NCBI RefSeq assembly: GCF_947500695.1
Contig: NZ_CANMSS010000006.1
Span: 186,001 to 250,000 of the forward strand
Reading direction: 5' to 3'
DNA: 64,000 bases
DNA from: an uncultured Pseudoteredinibacter sp.
Lineage (GTDB): Bacteria > Pseudomonadota > Gammaproteobacteria > Pseudomonadales > Cellvibrionaceae
Part shown: in pieces, positions 1 through 9,089 of the stretch
How the letters are laid out: the number at the start of each line of letters is the position of its first letter
Numbering within the stretch: position 1 is the stretch's first letter
The notes under the pieces: generated by a model
What the model saw: the letters and a program-made list of their open reading frames with translations, nothing else
Told to the model about the DNA's origin: nothing
Database searches by the model: none
Made by a program: the position numbers and the translations under genes

Positions 1-747
1 TCAAGCCAATGGCAGTATATTAGCGCCATGGCAGCCACCGTATTAGTGGCTGTAGCGGCCATACTGTGGCAATCAAACAAAGACGCCAATATCTACCAAC
101 AGAGTTTCAGTACCCAAGCTGGCGAGTTTGCTCAAGTTGAGCTTCCTGATGGCTCCGTTATTGAGCTGAACACCAATTCCAAGATTGACGTGCATTTCGA
201 TGATAAGGCACGCCATATCACTCTATACCAAGGTGAAGCCTACTTCGACATCAATAGCGATAATCAGCGCAGCCTAGACGTCGATCTTGGTGATGCTACC
301 GTTAGCGTATTGGGCACAGAGTTCAACATCCGTAAAAAGAGCGATAACAGCCATATTATTGTGACCGAAGGCCGCGTGAAGGTAAGCGAAAAAACCGGCC
401 ACGAGCAGATCGCCGGAGACAAAGCTGTACTAAACCAAGGCCAGCAGATCAGCGTATTCAAGCGTACCGGCCTAGGCCTGGTAATGCCGAAGCAGAACAG
501 CCAAGATATTAACTGGCGTGCACGCACCCTAGTATTTCAAGAGACCAACTTGCAACAGGCGCTTGAAGAGCTAAATCGCTACCTAAAACAACCCGTTGAT
601 ACCAGCGATGAAAGCCTGCAGTATTCAAAGGTTTCAGGCACATTTAGCCTTGATGAGCCCGATACCACGCTTTCTGCCCTTATCGAAACCTTCTCTATAG
701 AGCAGGAACAAGGTAACGACGGCAAGACTCGCCTGTTTATTAAATAA
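1..747 (+). CDS. FecR-family anti-sigma factor, 5' end outside window
   Basis: The reading frame is open from base 1, so the N-terminus lies upstream; about 248 codons are visible. The visible part starts in a hydrophobic stretch that fits the single membrane helix of FecR proteins. It is followed by the FecR domain, with typical phrases such as VELPDGSVIELNTNS, GEAYFDI and VLGTEFNIR. The C-terminus (FQETNLQQALEELNRYL) resembles the STN-like end found in many FecR relatives. In the FecI-FecR-FecA scheme this protein relays a signal from an outer-membrane receptor to an ECF sigma factor. The receptor directly downstream carries the matching STN signalling domain, so the two probably form one cell-surface signalling unit. 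The sigma factor gene would be expected just upstream of the window. Confidence 0.9.
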   Translation, partial: SSQWQYISAMAATVLVAVAAILWQSNKDANIYQQSFSTQAGEFAQVELPDGSVIELNTNSKIDVHFDDKARHITLYQGEAYFDINSDNQRSLDVDLGDATVSVLGTEFNIRKKSDNSHIIVTEGRVKVSEKTGHEQIAGDKAVLNQGQQISVFKRTGLGLVMPKQNSQDINWRARTLVFQETNLQQALEELNRYLKQPVDTSDESLQYSKVSGTFSLDEPDTTLSALIETFSIEQEQGNDGKTRLFIK

Positions 748-926
748 CCCCCCTCACCCCCCGCTTAAGTAATATTTCGCGACAAATTTGAGCTATCGCC
801 TCAATTCAGTTATAAATGTGCAATTGTTCTTACTTTTGTATACAAAATAACAAGGTTCAACCGGCCTATTTAGACAAAATATCAGCCGCGATGGACCACA
901 AACGCTGAATTAACGAGCACCAAGTT

Positions 927-3872
927 TTGCATAAGCTTTCATTGCAATGGCCCGCCCTTATTGCCGCCAGCATTGCTTCTAGCTATCCGCTAGAACTCGC
1001 CGCGGAGGCTCCCGCTCGCCAAGCGCAAAGTCAGCAAGAAAGCTCAATCACCCTAGACATCCCAGCTCAAAGCTTAGCTCGCAGCCTAATTCAATTAGGC
1101 AAAAGCCAAAATATCAGCATTGTATTCCCAACCCAGCTGCTAAACGGCAAGCAAGGCCCTGCAATCAAAGGCCAGTTCAGTATAAATGGCGCCCTAAATG
1201 CTCTATTAAAGGAAAGCGGCATCGAACACTTAGCCTTAAGCCCAAAGGTTATTCGCCTTAAGGCCAGCGGCGAAATTGAGCAAGCCAATGAAGCGCCATT
1301 TCAATATGGCCCCATGGAAGAGATCTCTGTTATTGGCCGCCCCTTGACCGGAAGCCGACTAAAGCGACACGATCTAAACGGCAGCGCCCCAGTTGATATC
1401 ATTTCAGCCCCCCAAATTGCCGAGCTCGGAGTTCAGTCCGTTGGTGAACTACTAAAATTTATGCCTGCCGTATCTGGCAACTCCACATCCACCTCCATAG
1501 GCAATGGCGGTGATGGCACGGCGACAGTTACCTTAAGAGGACTACCCGCCAGCAACACTCTTGTATTAATTAATGGGCATCGAATCGCCAATAGCGGGTT
1601 TGCCGGCGAAGCCGTTGATTTAAACAGCATCTCTACAGATAGTATTGAGCGCATCGAGATTCTTAAAGGTGGCGGCTCAGCAGTATACGGCTCAGACGCC
1701 ATTGCGGGCGTAGTTAATATTAACCTCAAAAAGGAATATAGCGGCGCTAGTTTTAATCAGTATTACGGACAAAGCAGCCGAGGGGGTCTGGGCAGCTTAA
1801 ATAGCAACCTAACTCTTGGAAAAGATTTTGATAAAGGCAATGCGCTGCTGATACTTTCGCATCAACAACGCGACCCAATCTTTAGCCGAGACCGTGAGCT
1901 TTCTGCCAGCGCCGATGGCCGCCCGTTCGGCGGCAGCGATAGCCGATCGAGCGCCACCCCTGGCGGTCGATTCACATTGAGCGACGGCAGTGTAGTAACT
2001 TACGATAAACAACTTGAGGATTTTAGACCGGCCACCTCAGAAGATTTGTATAACTTTGCTGAGCAAACATCAGCCGTTTCAGAATCGTCCCAAGATGCTA
2101 TTTACGGCTTTGCAAATTGGCAACTCAGCGACCAAATTGAACTTGCTATTGACCTCGCCTATACCCGCAGTAAAGCCGAAGCAACCTTAGCCTCTACCCC
2201 AATCTTTACGGCGTTCAGCCAAGAAGATGCCACCATATCGAAAGACAATATTTACAACCCATTTGGTGAAGACATTAGCGATGCACGATATCGCGCACTT
2301 GAAGCTGGCCCCCGCCTACAAAACGATGATTCAAAGAGTTATCGAAGCAACCTACAGCTTGATGGCAACTGGCAGCAGCTAAACTGGTCTACCCAATGGA
2401 ACTGGAGCCGCAATGAGTCAAGCGAGACGCTGACAGGAATCTTCGACGGCGCCCGTCTACAAAGAGCGCTAGGCCCAAGCTCACAGTGCCAAGGCGCTAA
2501 TATTGATGGCTGCGTGCCACTCGATTTATTTTCTGGCAATATCCCACAAGATCAGATCGGTTATATACGCACACAATCTTCAGCTTCAGGCTTTACTGAG
2601 CTCAATGAATTTTCCGCAACCCTTAGCGGCAACTTGAATATTAGCCCAGCCGGAACAAGCCAAGCCTTAGGCGGACTCAGTTATCGCACAGAAAAAACAA
2701 AATTCTTATCTGAAAATAGCGAGAGCTTTTTTGTTGGCGGCAGCGTATTGGGAGATACCGCAGGCGAGCGCCAAGTAAAAGAAGCCTTTTTTGAACTGTT
2801 TGTTCCCCTGGCCAAACCCAGCAAATGGGTAAATATGCTGGATATAGAGTTCGCCGTTCGCCACTCGTCCTTTAGTGATTTCGGGAAAAACACTTCACCC
2901 AAAACCGGCATTCGCTATCGACCAAATAATGACATTTTATTTAGAGCCAGTTACGCAGAAGGCTTTAGAGCCCCCAGCCTGCAAGAGCTGCACGCGGGCC
3001 GCACAGCATCGTTTTTAACCCTAAACGATCCATGCTCCAACCCTGATAACATTGCCACATTACCTGGCTGCCAACAAACTTCAGACCCAAGCTTGAATCA
3101 ATTCTTAACCTTAAAGAAAGGCAACACCGAATTGAAAGCTGAGCTGGCCGACACTAGCACAATTGGTTTTGTCTGGACTCCAAGAGCAATCTCAAAGCTA
3201 TTTCTCAGTATCGATTACTTCGACATTAGCCAACGTAACGTTGTAGATTCAAGCGCCCAGTTTATTATTAATCAGAACGCTCAATTCGCTCATTTTTCAG
3301 ATTTAATTGAGCGTGATAGCGCAGGCAATATCCGACAAGTCATTGCCCCCAATTTAAACATTGGCCGACGCAATATCGGCGGACTGGATATCCAGCTGCA
3401 CTACCGCACCCTCCCAATGCTTGGCGGGCATGTTGACCTTTCGCTAAACGCCGCACACATTTATCGTTATCAAGAACAGATTAGCCCAGAACAAAGTAGC
3501 GAAAACTTAGCAGGCACCTTTAGAGACGAAGCCTCAGAAGGCAATGGCGCACTACCCAAATGGAAAGTAAGCACCGGAATCCGCTATAAGAAATCTCGCT
3601 GGCAGCTCAACTACAATATTCATTATGTAAGCCCGGTTGAAGAGGTCCTAATGGACAGCCAGGAATTTCGCAAGACCGCCAGCTGGCTAAACCAGAATCT
3701 TCAATTCAGTTACGACTTCAGTCAAAAAATGCGCCTAAGCCTAGGGGTGGATAATATCTTCGATCAAAGCCCACCATTTTTTGACTCCGCTTTTCTCGAT
3801 AACCACGACGCGCGCACCTATGATATCAAGGGTCGTTTTTGGTACACTCGGTTCAATTATCATTTTATGTAA
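927..3872 (+). CDS. TonB-dependent receptor with N-terminal STN signalling domain (FecA type)
   Basis: This is an outer-membrane ligand-gated transporter of 981 residues. A signal peptide (residues 1-27) is followed by an STN domain (about 41-112, starting ITLDIPAQSL), a TonB-box-like segment EEISVIG (131-137), a plug domain (about 145-265, with IEILKGGGSAVYGSDAIAGVVN) and a long beta barrel. The start is TTG: the only in-frame ATG just upstream (891) is followed within six codons by a stop, and TTG gives an immediate signal peptide. The barrel ends RFNYHFM rather than with the usual terminal aromatic, a small oddity. It sits 180 bp after the fecR-like gene, so it is probably a transducing receptor that switches on its own transcription when its ligand binds. 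The ligand cannot be told from sequence. Confidence 0.93.
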   Translation: MHKLSLQWPALIAASIASSYPLELAAEAPARQAQSQQESSITLDIPAQSLARSLIQLGKSQNISIVFPTQLLNGKQGPAIKGQFSINGALNALLKESGIEHLALSPKVIRLKASGEIEQANEAPFQYGPMEEISVIGRPLTGSRLKRHDLNGSAPVDIISAPQIAELGVQSVGELLKFMPAVSGNSTSTSIGNGGDGTATVTLRGLPASNTLVLINGHRIANSGFAGEAVDLNSISTDSIERIEILKGGGSAVYGSDAIAGVVNINLKKEYSGASFNQYYGQSSRGGLGSLNSNLTLGKDFDKGNALLILSHQQRDPIFSRDRELSASADGRPFGGSDSRSSATPGGRFTLSDGSVVTYDKQLEDFRPATSEDLYNFAEQTSAVSESSQDAIYGFANWQLSDQIELAIDLAYTRSKAEATLASTPIFTAFSQEDATISKDNIYNPFGEDISDARYRALEAGPRLQNDDSKSYRSNLQLDGNWQQLNWSTQWNWSRNESSETLTGIFDGARLQRALGPSSQCQGANIDGCVPLDLFSGNIPQDQIGYIRTQSSASGFTELNEFSATLSGNLNISPAGTSQALGGLSYRTEKTKFLSENSESFFVGGSVLGDTAGERQVKEAFFELFVPLAKPSKWVNMLDIEFAVRHSSFSDFGKNTSPKTGIRYRPNNDILFRASYAEGFRAPSLQELHAGRTASFLTLNDPCSNPDNIATLPGCQQTSDPSLNQFLTLKKGNTELKAELADTSTIGFVWTPRAISKLFLSIDYFDISQRNVVDSSAQFIINQNAQFAHFSDLIERDSAGNIRQVIAPNLNIGRRNIGGLDIQLHYRTLPMLGGHVDLSLNAAHIYRYQEQISPEQSSENLAGTFRDEASEGNGALPKWKVSTGIRYKKSRWQLNYNIHYVSPVEEVLMDSQEFRKTASWLNQNLQFSYDFSQKMRLSLGVDNIFDQSPPFFDSAFLDNHDARTYDIKGRFWYTRFNYHFM

Positions 3873-3933
3873 TAAGAAACTTATCCTGCGATAAGCACTC
3901 AAACCTCTATCAATAATACTGGACCAACCGACC

Positions 3934-4410
3934 ATGAAAATAACGAAATCTTTGTTAGGTACTGCTATATGTGCAGGCGCACTCTTAGCAGGAAACAGCT
4001 ATGCCAGCGATGACTTCCCTGGTGTTAAGAAATTGATGGACGAAAACGAGTTTAAGCAGAGCGGTTTAGATAAGCTTAGCGAAATAGAAATCAAAGCCTT
4101 AAACAAATGGCTAATTAAATATACCGCTCAAGATTCAAGCCTGATCCGTCAAAATGTTAAAGCTGTACAAGAAGAGTCAAAAACAGAGATTCGCAGTCGA
4201 ATTAAAGGAACTTTCAAGGGCTGGAAAGGCAACACCAAATTCTATTTGGAAAATGGTCAGGTTTGGCAACAGCGGAACCAGAAAAGTGGAACACGCTGGG
4301 TGGCAAATATGGAAAACCCAGAAGTACTTATCAGCACTAATTTCTTTGGCCTGCAAGTACTGACAATAATAGATAAAGACAAGAGCACAAAAGTTAAGCG
4401 CATTCGCTAG
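3934..4410 (+). CDS. small exported protein of unknown function
   Basis: A 158-residue protein with a clear Sec signal peptide (MKITKSLLGTAICAGALLAGNSYASDD, cleavage expected near residue 24). The mature part is highly charged, with a helical first half (LDKLSEIEIKALNKWLIKY) and a beta-rich second half (WKGNTKFYLENGQVWQQR). The phrase FYLENGQVW...W resembles small secreted proteins often found next to TonB receptors, but I cannot name a family with confidence. It begins 61 bp after the STN receptor on the same strand and is followed by a strong terminator, so it is probably the last gene of that transcription unit and may work in the periplasm with the receptor. Confidence 0.75.
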   Translation: MKITKSLLGTAICAGALLAGNSYASDDFPGVKKLMDENEFKQSGLDKLSEIEIKALNKWLIKYTAQDSSLIRQNVKAVQEESKTEIRSRIKGTFKGWKGNTKFYLENGQVWQQRNQKSGTRWVANMENPEVLISTNFFGLQVLTIIDKDKSTKVKRIR

Positions 4411-4517
4411 TTAATAACATATCTTGGGCTGAATCCTCAGCCCAAAGCTCCCTCGCCATACAAAAGCCCCAAGCAACAACCTTACCCATCTCTCTAAAAA
4501 ACATTTTTTGCGAGCAT

Positions 4518-4550
4518 AAAAAAAGCCGCAAGCAAGCTTGCGGCTTTTTC
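4518..4550. terminator. bidirectional intrinsic terminator
   Basis: A 9-bp perfect stem (GCCGCAAGC / GCTTGCGGC, 4525-4544) is flanked by an A-run on the left and a T-run on the right. It can end transcription of both the small exported gene on the + strand and the TBDR on the - strand. Confidence 0.9.
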
Positions 4551-4574
4551 TAGCTAAGCTAACTAATCAAAAGA

Positions 4575-7460
4575 TTAGAAAGACATGCTAGCACCCAAGA
4601 AGATGTAACGACCTAGAGCGTCGTAAGTACCTGGGAAGGTGTTACCGTTACCGAAGATAGATGGACCACCGTCAGCGAACGGAGGCTCACGATCCAGAAC
4701 ATTCTGAACACCAGCACGGAAGGTAACTTCTTCATTCATCTGGTAGATAGCACCTAGATCCCAGTAGTTACGCTCGCCCAAGTCTTGCTGACCATCGCCT
4801 TTAGCTTCAATTTCGCCGATGTGACGAACAGTTGAAGATAGGCTTAGATCCCAAGGAGTGTGCCAAGTTACACGCAAGTTGTTCTTGAACTCGTGAGTTG
4901 GGCTACCACAAGCACCACCCCAAGCACCTTCACAACTTTCGATACCAGCACCAGGGTATTCTTCCTGGTCATAGGCCATTACGTAGTTACCATTGTTCAT
5001 GATAGATACGGAGCCCATGTCAGCAACGTCGAATTCATATTCAAAAGTGAAATCTACACCTTCAGTTTCAATGAAGCCGATATTGATATCAGTCGCTACA
5101 ATATTATCGTTACCCAACCAAAGCGTACCAGAAACAGGGCCACGATTAACCAAGCTACAGAATTGTTGCGCGCCGGTCTCCAAACACTGGTTCAAAGTTG
5201 TTTCTGCAGAAATCGCTTCAATCGCATCAGTAACTTCGATGTTGTAGTAATCTACAGTTACAGTCAAACCATCTACAAATTCAGGAGTCCAGATGAAACC
5301 GTATGATACTGTTTCAGAACTTTCAGGTTTTAGATTTGGGTTACCACCAGCTAGTTGGTTGTACTGACCAGCAGGAGAATCGGCAATGGTGCCGTATTGA
5401 GCCGCCGTTACACCAGTTCTCGCACACTGCTCAAGAGTTGCAGTTGGGTTGGCGCCTGCACATGGGTCAGAAGCCATGTCATACAAGCCAATAGACTGAG
5501 GACGGAATAATTCACGGATATTAGCGTGACGAACCGCTTTCTGGAAGCTACCACGTACTTTAAAGTCAGTAGTTGGCGCCCAACCTAGAGCAATTTTGTA
5601 GGTATCAGTATCAACATCAGTAGAGTAGTCAGAGTAACGATAACCTAGATCAACAGTTAGCTCTTCAGCAAACTCACGACCTTCAACTAGAGGAATAGAA
5701 ACCTCACCGTAGATCTCCTTAACTTCGAAACCACCCTCAACAGCTGGAATCGGACCACCCTGACCGGCGCCATCACCGCTCTGGTAGTTCAGGTCTGGGT
5801 TGTAATCTAGATTATCTTTACGATATTCCAGACCTACCGCTACCTGGATACCATTATCAGCTGCCGGCATCTTGATATCGTAGTCACCTAGGTCACCAGT
5901 AACAAATGCAGAGATAACTTTCTGATCGGTAGTACCGCGATCAAATAGTGGAATCTGCAAATAATTGATTTGCGCATCAGTTACGCCACCGGTTTGGAAG
6001 ACGTTCCAAGGCACACAGTTTGGATCAGAGCCGTCTACAACAGAACGACATACGATGTTACCATCGTCATCACGCACCGCATCTAGAGCACGACCGATGC
6101 GAGTAGTAGACAATTCGTTGTTATAAGTACCCTCGTAAGAAACTTCAGAGTACGAGTAGTACATGTCGTATGACCAAGTTTCGTTCAGGTCACCACGAAC
6201 ACCGAATACACCACGGAAAGAGGTGTGACGAATATCTTGGTTACGGAAACCGCCTTCTACGTTACGACGACCGATAAACAAGTTCTGAGTATCGTCACGG
6301 GTCAAACCATCAGCCGCACACACTGCCTGGAACTGCTGCTCAGACATCAACGGGTTACCACACGGTAGAGTGTTGGTTACAAAGAAAGCACCGGAAGGAG
6401 CGATCTGAGCATTAGTCTGATCGTCCATGAAGTTCAACTCGGCGTAGAACTCAGCCTTGTCATTCAATTCATAACGAGCGAAAACACCAGCAGTGTAGCG
6501 CTCATCTGGGCGCTGATAGAAGTTTGCTGGAGCGTAGTTGTACAACAGACCATCACGTGGAACGAACTCGTTGCCCTGAGTGATGAAGTCGAAGCTGTTA
6601 CCGTTTACCGCGGTACCGAAGTCAGTAAAACGACCTGTAGGTAGAGTCGAAGAACCGCCACAACGAGTTAGCGCACCATTCAATGCACAGTTAGAGTAGT
6701 CACGGTTTTCTTGTTTAATTTGATCGATCTCACGGTAAGTAGCGTAAGCAGTTACATTACCTTTACCGTCGTCGAAGTTACCGCCAATGATCAAAGAAAA
6801 GTCATCAGTATGGCCATCTGAAATGCTGCCAGAAGGAGCTGTAAAGCCGTTAGCGGCGTTCAAGCCCTGCATATAAGCATTGTCATTGTCGTGCTGGTAG
6901 AAGCTGTGCTGATAATCAACCTGCACACCTTCAAAATCGTCAACCATGATAAAGTTAGCAACACCAGCAATCGCGTCAGAGCCGTAGGTAGAAGACGCAC
7001 CACCAGTCAACATTTCTACACGCTTAATCAAAGCAGCTGGGATTTGGTTCAAGTCAGAACCGGTACCGCCACCTACTGGAGAACCCGCTGGCAAACGACG
7101 ACCGTTAACCAATACCAAGGTACGCACGGTACCCAAGTTACGCAGGTTAAGAGTTGCTGTACCAGTTGCGCCATTCGCGTCACCAGAACTGTTAGAAGCC
7201 GCTACCTGAGGTAGGTCGTTTAACAGGTCTTCCACACGGGTAATACCACCAACCTGAATGTCCTCAGCACCGATCTGAGTTACAGGGCTGGAGCTTACCA
7301 AGTTCGCTTTTTGAATACGCGAACCAGTTACCATTACTTCTTCAAGCTCTTGTGCAGCGTCGCCAGACTCTTGCGCGTACACAGCGCCAGGCATAATCAG
7401 AGCAGCGGCAGAAAAGCCGATCGCGCTCTTAACTGCAGATGAAAGCAGTGTTTTCTTCAT
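4575..7460 (-). CDS. TonB-dependent receptor, large barrel type
   Basis: A 961-residue outer-membrane receptor with a signal peptide (residues 1-29, ending in VYA), the TonB-box region LEEVMVTGSRI, a plug with LVLVNGRRLPAG and VEMLTGGASSTYGSDAIAGVANF, and a barrel ending in the canonical terminal Phe (GASMSF). It has no STN domain, so it is not expected to transduce a signal to a sigma factor. It belongs to the large TBDR group common in marine and polymer-degrading gammaproteobacteria, whose ligands are often sugars or peptides. The ribosome site AGGGG lies 7-11 bases upstream of the ATG. It is convergent with the fecR-receptor unit and has a 534-bp promoter region to itself. Codon use looks optimised, consistent with high expression. 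Confidence 0.93.
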   Translation of the reverse strand: MKKTLLSSAVKSAIGFSAAALIMPGAVYAQESGDAAQELEEVMVTGSRIQKANLVSSSPVTQIGAEDIQVGGITRVEDLLNDLPQVAASNSSGDANGATGTATLNLRNLGTVRTLVLVNGRRLPAGSPVGGGTGSDLNQIPAALIKRVEMLTGGASSTYGSDAIAGVANFIMVDDFEGVQVDYQHSFYQHDNDNAYMQGLNAANGFTAPSGSISDGHTDDFSLIIGGNFDDGKGNVTAYATYREIDQIKQENRDYSNCALNGALTRCGGSSTLPTGRFTDFGTAVNGNSFDFITQGNEFVPRDGLLYNYAPANFYQRPDERYTAGVFARYELNDKAEFYAELNFMDDQTNAQIAPSGAFFVTNTLPCGNPLMSEQQFQAVCAADGLTRDDTQNLFIGRRNVEGGFRNQDIRHTSFRGVFGVRGDLNETWSYDMYYSYSEVSYEGTYNNELSTTRIGRALDAVRDDDGNIVCRSVVDGSDPNCVPWNVFQTGGVTDAQINYLQIPLFDRGTTDQKVISAFVTGDLGDYDIKMPAADNGIQVAVGLEYRKDNLDYNPDLNYQSGDGAGQGGPIPAVEGGFEVKEIYGEVSIPLVEGREFAEELTVDLGYRYSDYSTDVDTDTYKIALGWAPTTDFKVRGSFQKAVRHANIRELFRPQSIGLYDMASDPCAGANPTATLEQCARTGVTAAQYGTIADSPAGQYNQLAGGNPNLKPESSETVSYGFIWTPEFVDGLTVTVDYYNIEVTDAIEAISAETTLNQCLETGAQQFCSLVNRGPVSGTLWLGNDNIVATDINIGFIETEGVDFTFEYEFDVADMGSVSIMNNGNYVMAYDQEEYPGAGIESCEGAWGGACGSPTHEFKNNLRVTWHTPWDLSLSSTVRHIGEIEAKGDGQQDLGERNYWDLGAIYQMNEEVTFRAGVQNVLDREPPFADGGPSIFGNGNTFPGTYDALGRYIFLGASMSF

Positions 7461-7994
7461 GTGTGCATCCCCTCAATGGATTTTTATCATGATGCTTTTT
7501 CTAAGATTTGGCGGCAGGAAAACCGCCGTCACGATATAAACGAAGGTATGGGGTCCCCCCTCAACAAAATATGTAAAAAAATGAATTAATTAGCATAAAA
7601 AGTGGGAACTTTGCATAAAACTGACATACACGTCGCTTTTTTGAACAAATTCAACCGAGAGAGAAAGGCTTTAAGCGCCAAATCTTTACAAACCTCCTAT
7701 TTCATCTTCCGTTTAAAATAGCTAACACCTATTAGAGGTCTCCGCCCCATTAATAAAAGCAAATTCAAATATTCGCCGACCCATTTGTATAGTTATTGAA
7801 CTGCTCAGAGATTCATAACAACGTTAATACTTCTCGCAGTCACTTTTATGCACAAAAATGCATAATCTTTAGCAAACGGTTTGCACGACATTCACCCTGA
7901 GAGCGCGAGCGTTTTTCACGCTCAACACGTCTAGAATTAGTGCGAGAAAATAAATCATTAAATAATCGATCGAGCATCAAGAGGAATTATAAAA
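7461..7994. promoter_or_regulatory. 534-bp AT-rich divergent intergenic region, no gene seen
   Basis: It lies between the divergent TBDR (- strand) and the first small secreted gene (+ strand). I see no credible gene. It contains a 7-bp inverted repeat TTATGCA/TGCATAA (7846-7865, 6-bp spacer), further GCATAA words near 7592 and 7614, and a small AGCGT/ACGCT hairpin near 7908-7920. A good GAGGAA ribosome site precedes the ATG at 7995. The long leader on the TBDR side could carry regulation, but I recognise no riboswitch fold. Confidence 0.4.
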
Positions 7995-8288
7995 ATGAAG
8001 TCTTTTACTAAGTTAGGAGTTAGCATCTTAAGCGCCTCATTGTTGAGTTTAGGAACCGCATCCATGAGCCATGCGGCTGAGGCAAAAGATACAGCGAAAG
8101 ATGACAACCGCAGAGTCTGCAAAAAGTATCGCCCGACCGGTACAAGAATTGCCAAAAAAACCTGTATGACCAAACGCCAATGGGCTGAGCTTAAGCGCCG
8201 CGCCCAAGAAGCAGCCCGCACTGGCCAGCGCTTAGGTGGCCATCAGAATATGGAAAATCCATTGCACCCTGGCTCAGGCAGAAACTAA
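7995..8288 (+). CDS. small secreted cysteine-pair protein, paralogue 1 of 3
   Basis: A 97-residue protein with a Sec signal peptide (1-28, ending SHAAEA). A charged linker leads to the core CKKYRPTGTRIAKKTCM, with Cys42 and Cys57, then W63-ELKRRAQEAA and a tail GHQNMENPLHPGSGRN. The two cysteines could form a disulfide in the periplasm. The C-terminal half is strongly basic and helical, so it could bind an acidic partner such as nucleic acid or LPS; that is conjecture. Two paralogues follow at 8612 and 9090. The pattern C-x(n)-TGTR/TGSR-x(n)-C-(M/R)-x(n)-W recalls a broad set of unnamed small exported proteobacterial proteins. No function is known to me. Confidence 0.85.
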   Translation: MKSFTKLGVSILSASLLSLGTASMSHAAEAKDTAKDDNRRVCKKYRPTGTRIAKKTCMTKRQWAELKRRAQEAARTGQRLGGHQNMENPLHPGSGRN

Positions 8289-8298
8289 GCAACCATAT

Positions 8299-8330
8299 AA
8301 AGGGTGGAAGGTTAACAGCCCCACCCTTTT
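8299..8330 (+). terminator. intrinsic terminator after paralogue 1
   Basis: The stem GGGTGG/CCACCC (8302-8307 with 8321-8326) is followed by TTTT. It separates paralogue 1 from paralogue 2 as a transcription unit. Confidence 0.7.
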
Positions 8331-8611
8331 ACTACTAACACCCAGCTTCTGGCATGCCATTCAGTGCAGTCACTACATCACAATAGCGAAACAAAAGCGC
8401 TCGCTTTTCGGCAACTTTCCCAACCGGTTCCGTCAATAATTAAAGTCCCCGCCATCTTCTCTGGCACAAAAAACAATTTATGCTTGCAGAAAAGCAAACC
8501 CCATAGTCCCGGCACTATTCAACTCTGTATATTCCAGTACTCCGACCGCTTGCTTGATCCCATCAGGACAATCGAACAAGCCAAACTCTGCTGTTAATAC
8601 AAGGAACTGCT
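8331..8611. other. spacer between paralogues 1 and 2
   Basis: No supported gene. A 7-bp hairpin AAAAGCG/CGCTTTT lies at 8393-8408 with a T-rich right arm. Short open frames here lack ribosome sites and coding character. The promoter of paralogue 2 should lie in the last 100 bp. Confidence 0.4.
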
Positions 8612-8899
8612 ATGCCAGTAAAGACCATAAAAACAAGTTTGCTCGCCGTAATTACCTTAGCGCTCTTTAGCTTCTCACTTGTCAGCTATGCCAATTCAAG
8701 CGACGAGGAAAATGCTAAAAACGACAAAAAAATCGTTTGTAAAAAGTATCGTCCAACGGGGACAAGAATCGCCAAGAAAACCTGCATGTCAAAACGCGGA
8801 TGGAAAGAATTAAAGCGTCGAGCACAAGAAGCTGCAAAAACCAGCCAAAGGCTTTCTTATCAGTTTAACAGGGAAGAACCTCGAAGCAGAGGCAACTAA
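8612..8899 (+). CDS. small secreted cysteine-pair protein, paralogue 2 of 3
   Basis: A 95-residue protein starting at an ATG behind an AAGGA ribosome site. It has a signal peptide (1-27, ending VSYAN), an acidic linker (SSDEENAKNDKK), the invariant core CKKYRPTGTRIAKKTCM, then SKRGWKELKRRAQEAAKTSQRL. The core is identical in protein sequence to both paralogues, although the codons differ. The tail (SYQFNREEPRSRGN) is divergent. It has its own terminator, so it is probably expressed independently of its neighbours. Function unknown. Confidence 0.85.
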   Translation: MPVKTIKTSLLAVITLALFSFSLVSYANSSDEENAKNDKKIVCKKYRPTGTRIAKKTCMSKRGWKELKRRAQEAAKTSQRLSYQFNREEPRSRGN

Positions 8900-8938
8900 C
8901 TCGCACCTTAATTCTCACTTTTTAAGTCAATAGTTCCC

Positions 8939-8976
8939 AATAAACCGCCTCACTAATTTTAGTAGTGCGGTTTATT
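8939..8976 (+). terminator. intrinsic terminator after paralogue 2
   Basis: The arms AATAAACCGC (8939-8948) and GCGGTTTATT (8967-8976) enclose a smaller ACTA/TAGT stem and are followed by a T-rich tract. Confidence 0.75.
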
Positions 8977-9077
8977 TTCTTGGCATTTCTTCTAATATTG
9001 GATAAGGTTGCACCCTTAGACTGAGTTATGTCTTTCATAACCTAAATCTAATGTATGCCGTGATAACAATGTTAACT

Positions 9078-9082
9078 AGGAG
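9078..9082 (+). promoter_or_regulatory. ribosome binding site that decides the start of paralogue 3
   Basis: AGGAG lies 7 bases before a GTG at 9090. This places the start at GTG 9090 rather than at the in-frame ATG 9051, which has no ribosome site and would put 13 extra residues before the signal peptide. Confidence 0.75.
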
Positions 9083-9089
9083 CTCTATT

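Noticed and set aside
4860-5494. Open frames antisense to the large TBDR
   Set aside because: They follow from biased codon use in the receptor, lack ribosome sites, and encode low-plausibility proteins.
7461-7994. A cobalamin or other riboswitch in the long TBDR leader
   Set aside because: I could not find the conserved boxes of a known riboswitch; only short inverted repeats are seen.
8236-8597. Small genes between secreted paralogues 1 and 2
   Set aside because: They overlap the paralogue 1 end or its terminator and have no ribosome site or family resemblance.
9051-9089. ATG 9051 as the start of paralogue 3
   Set aside because: No ribosome site, and it adds a polar lead before the signal peptide; GTG 9090 has AGGAG at 7 bases.
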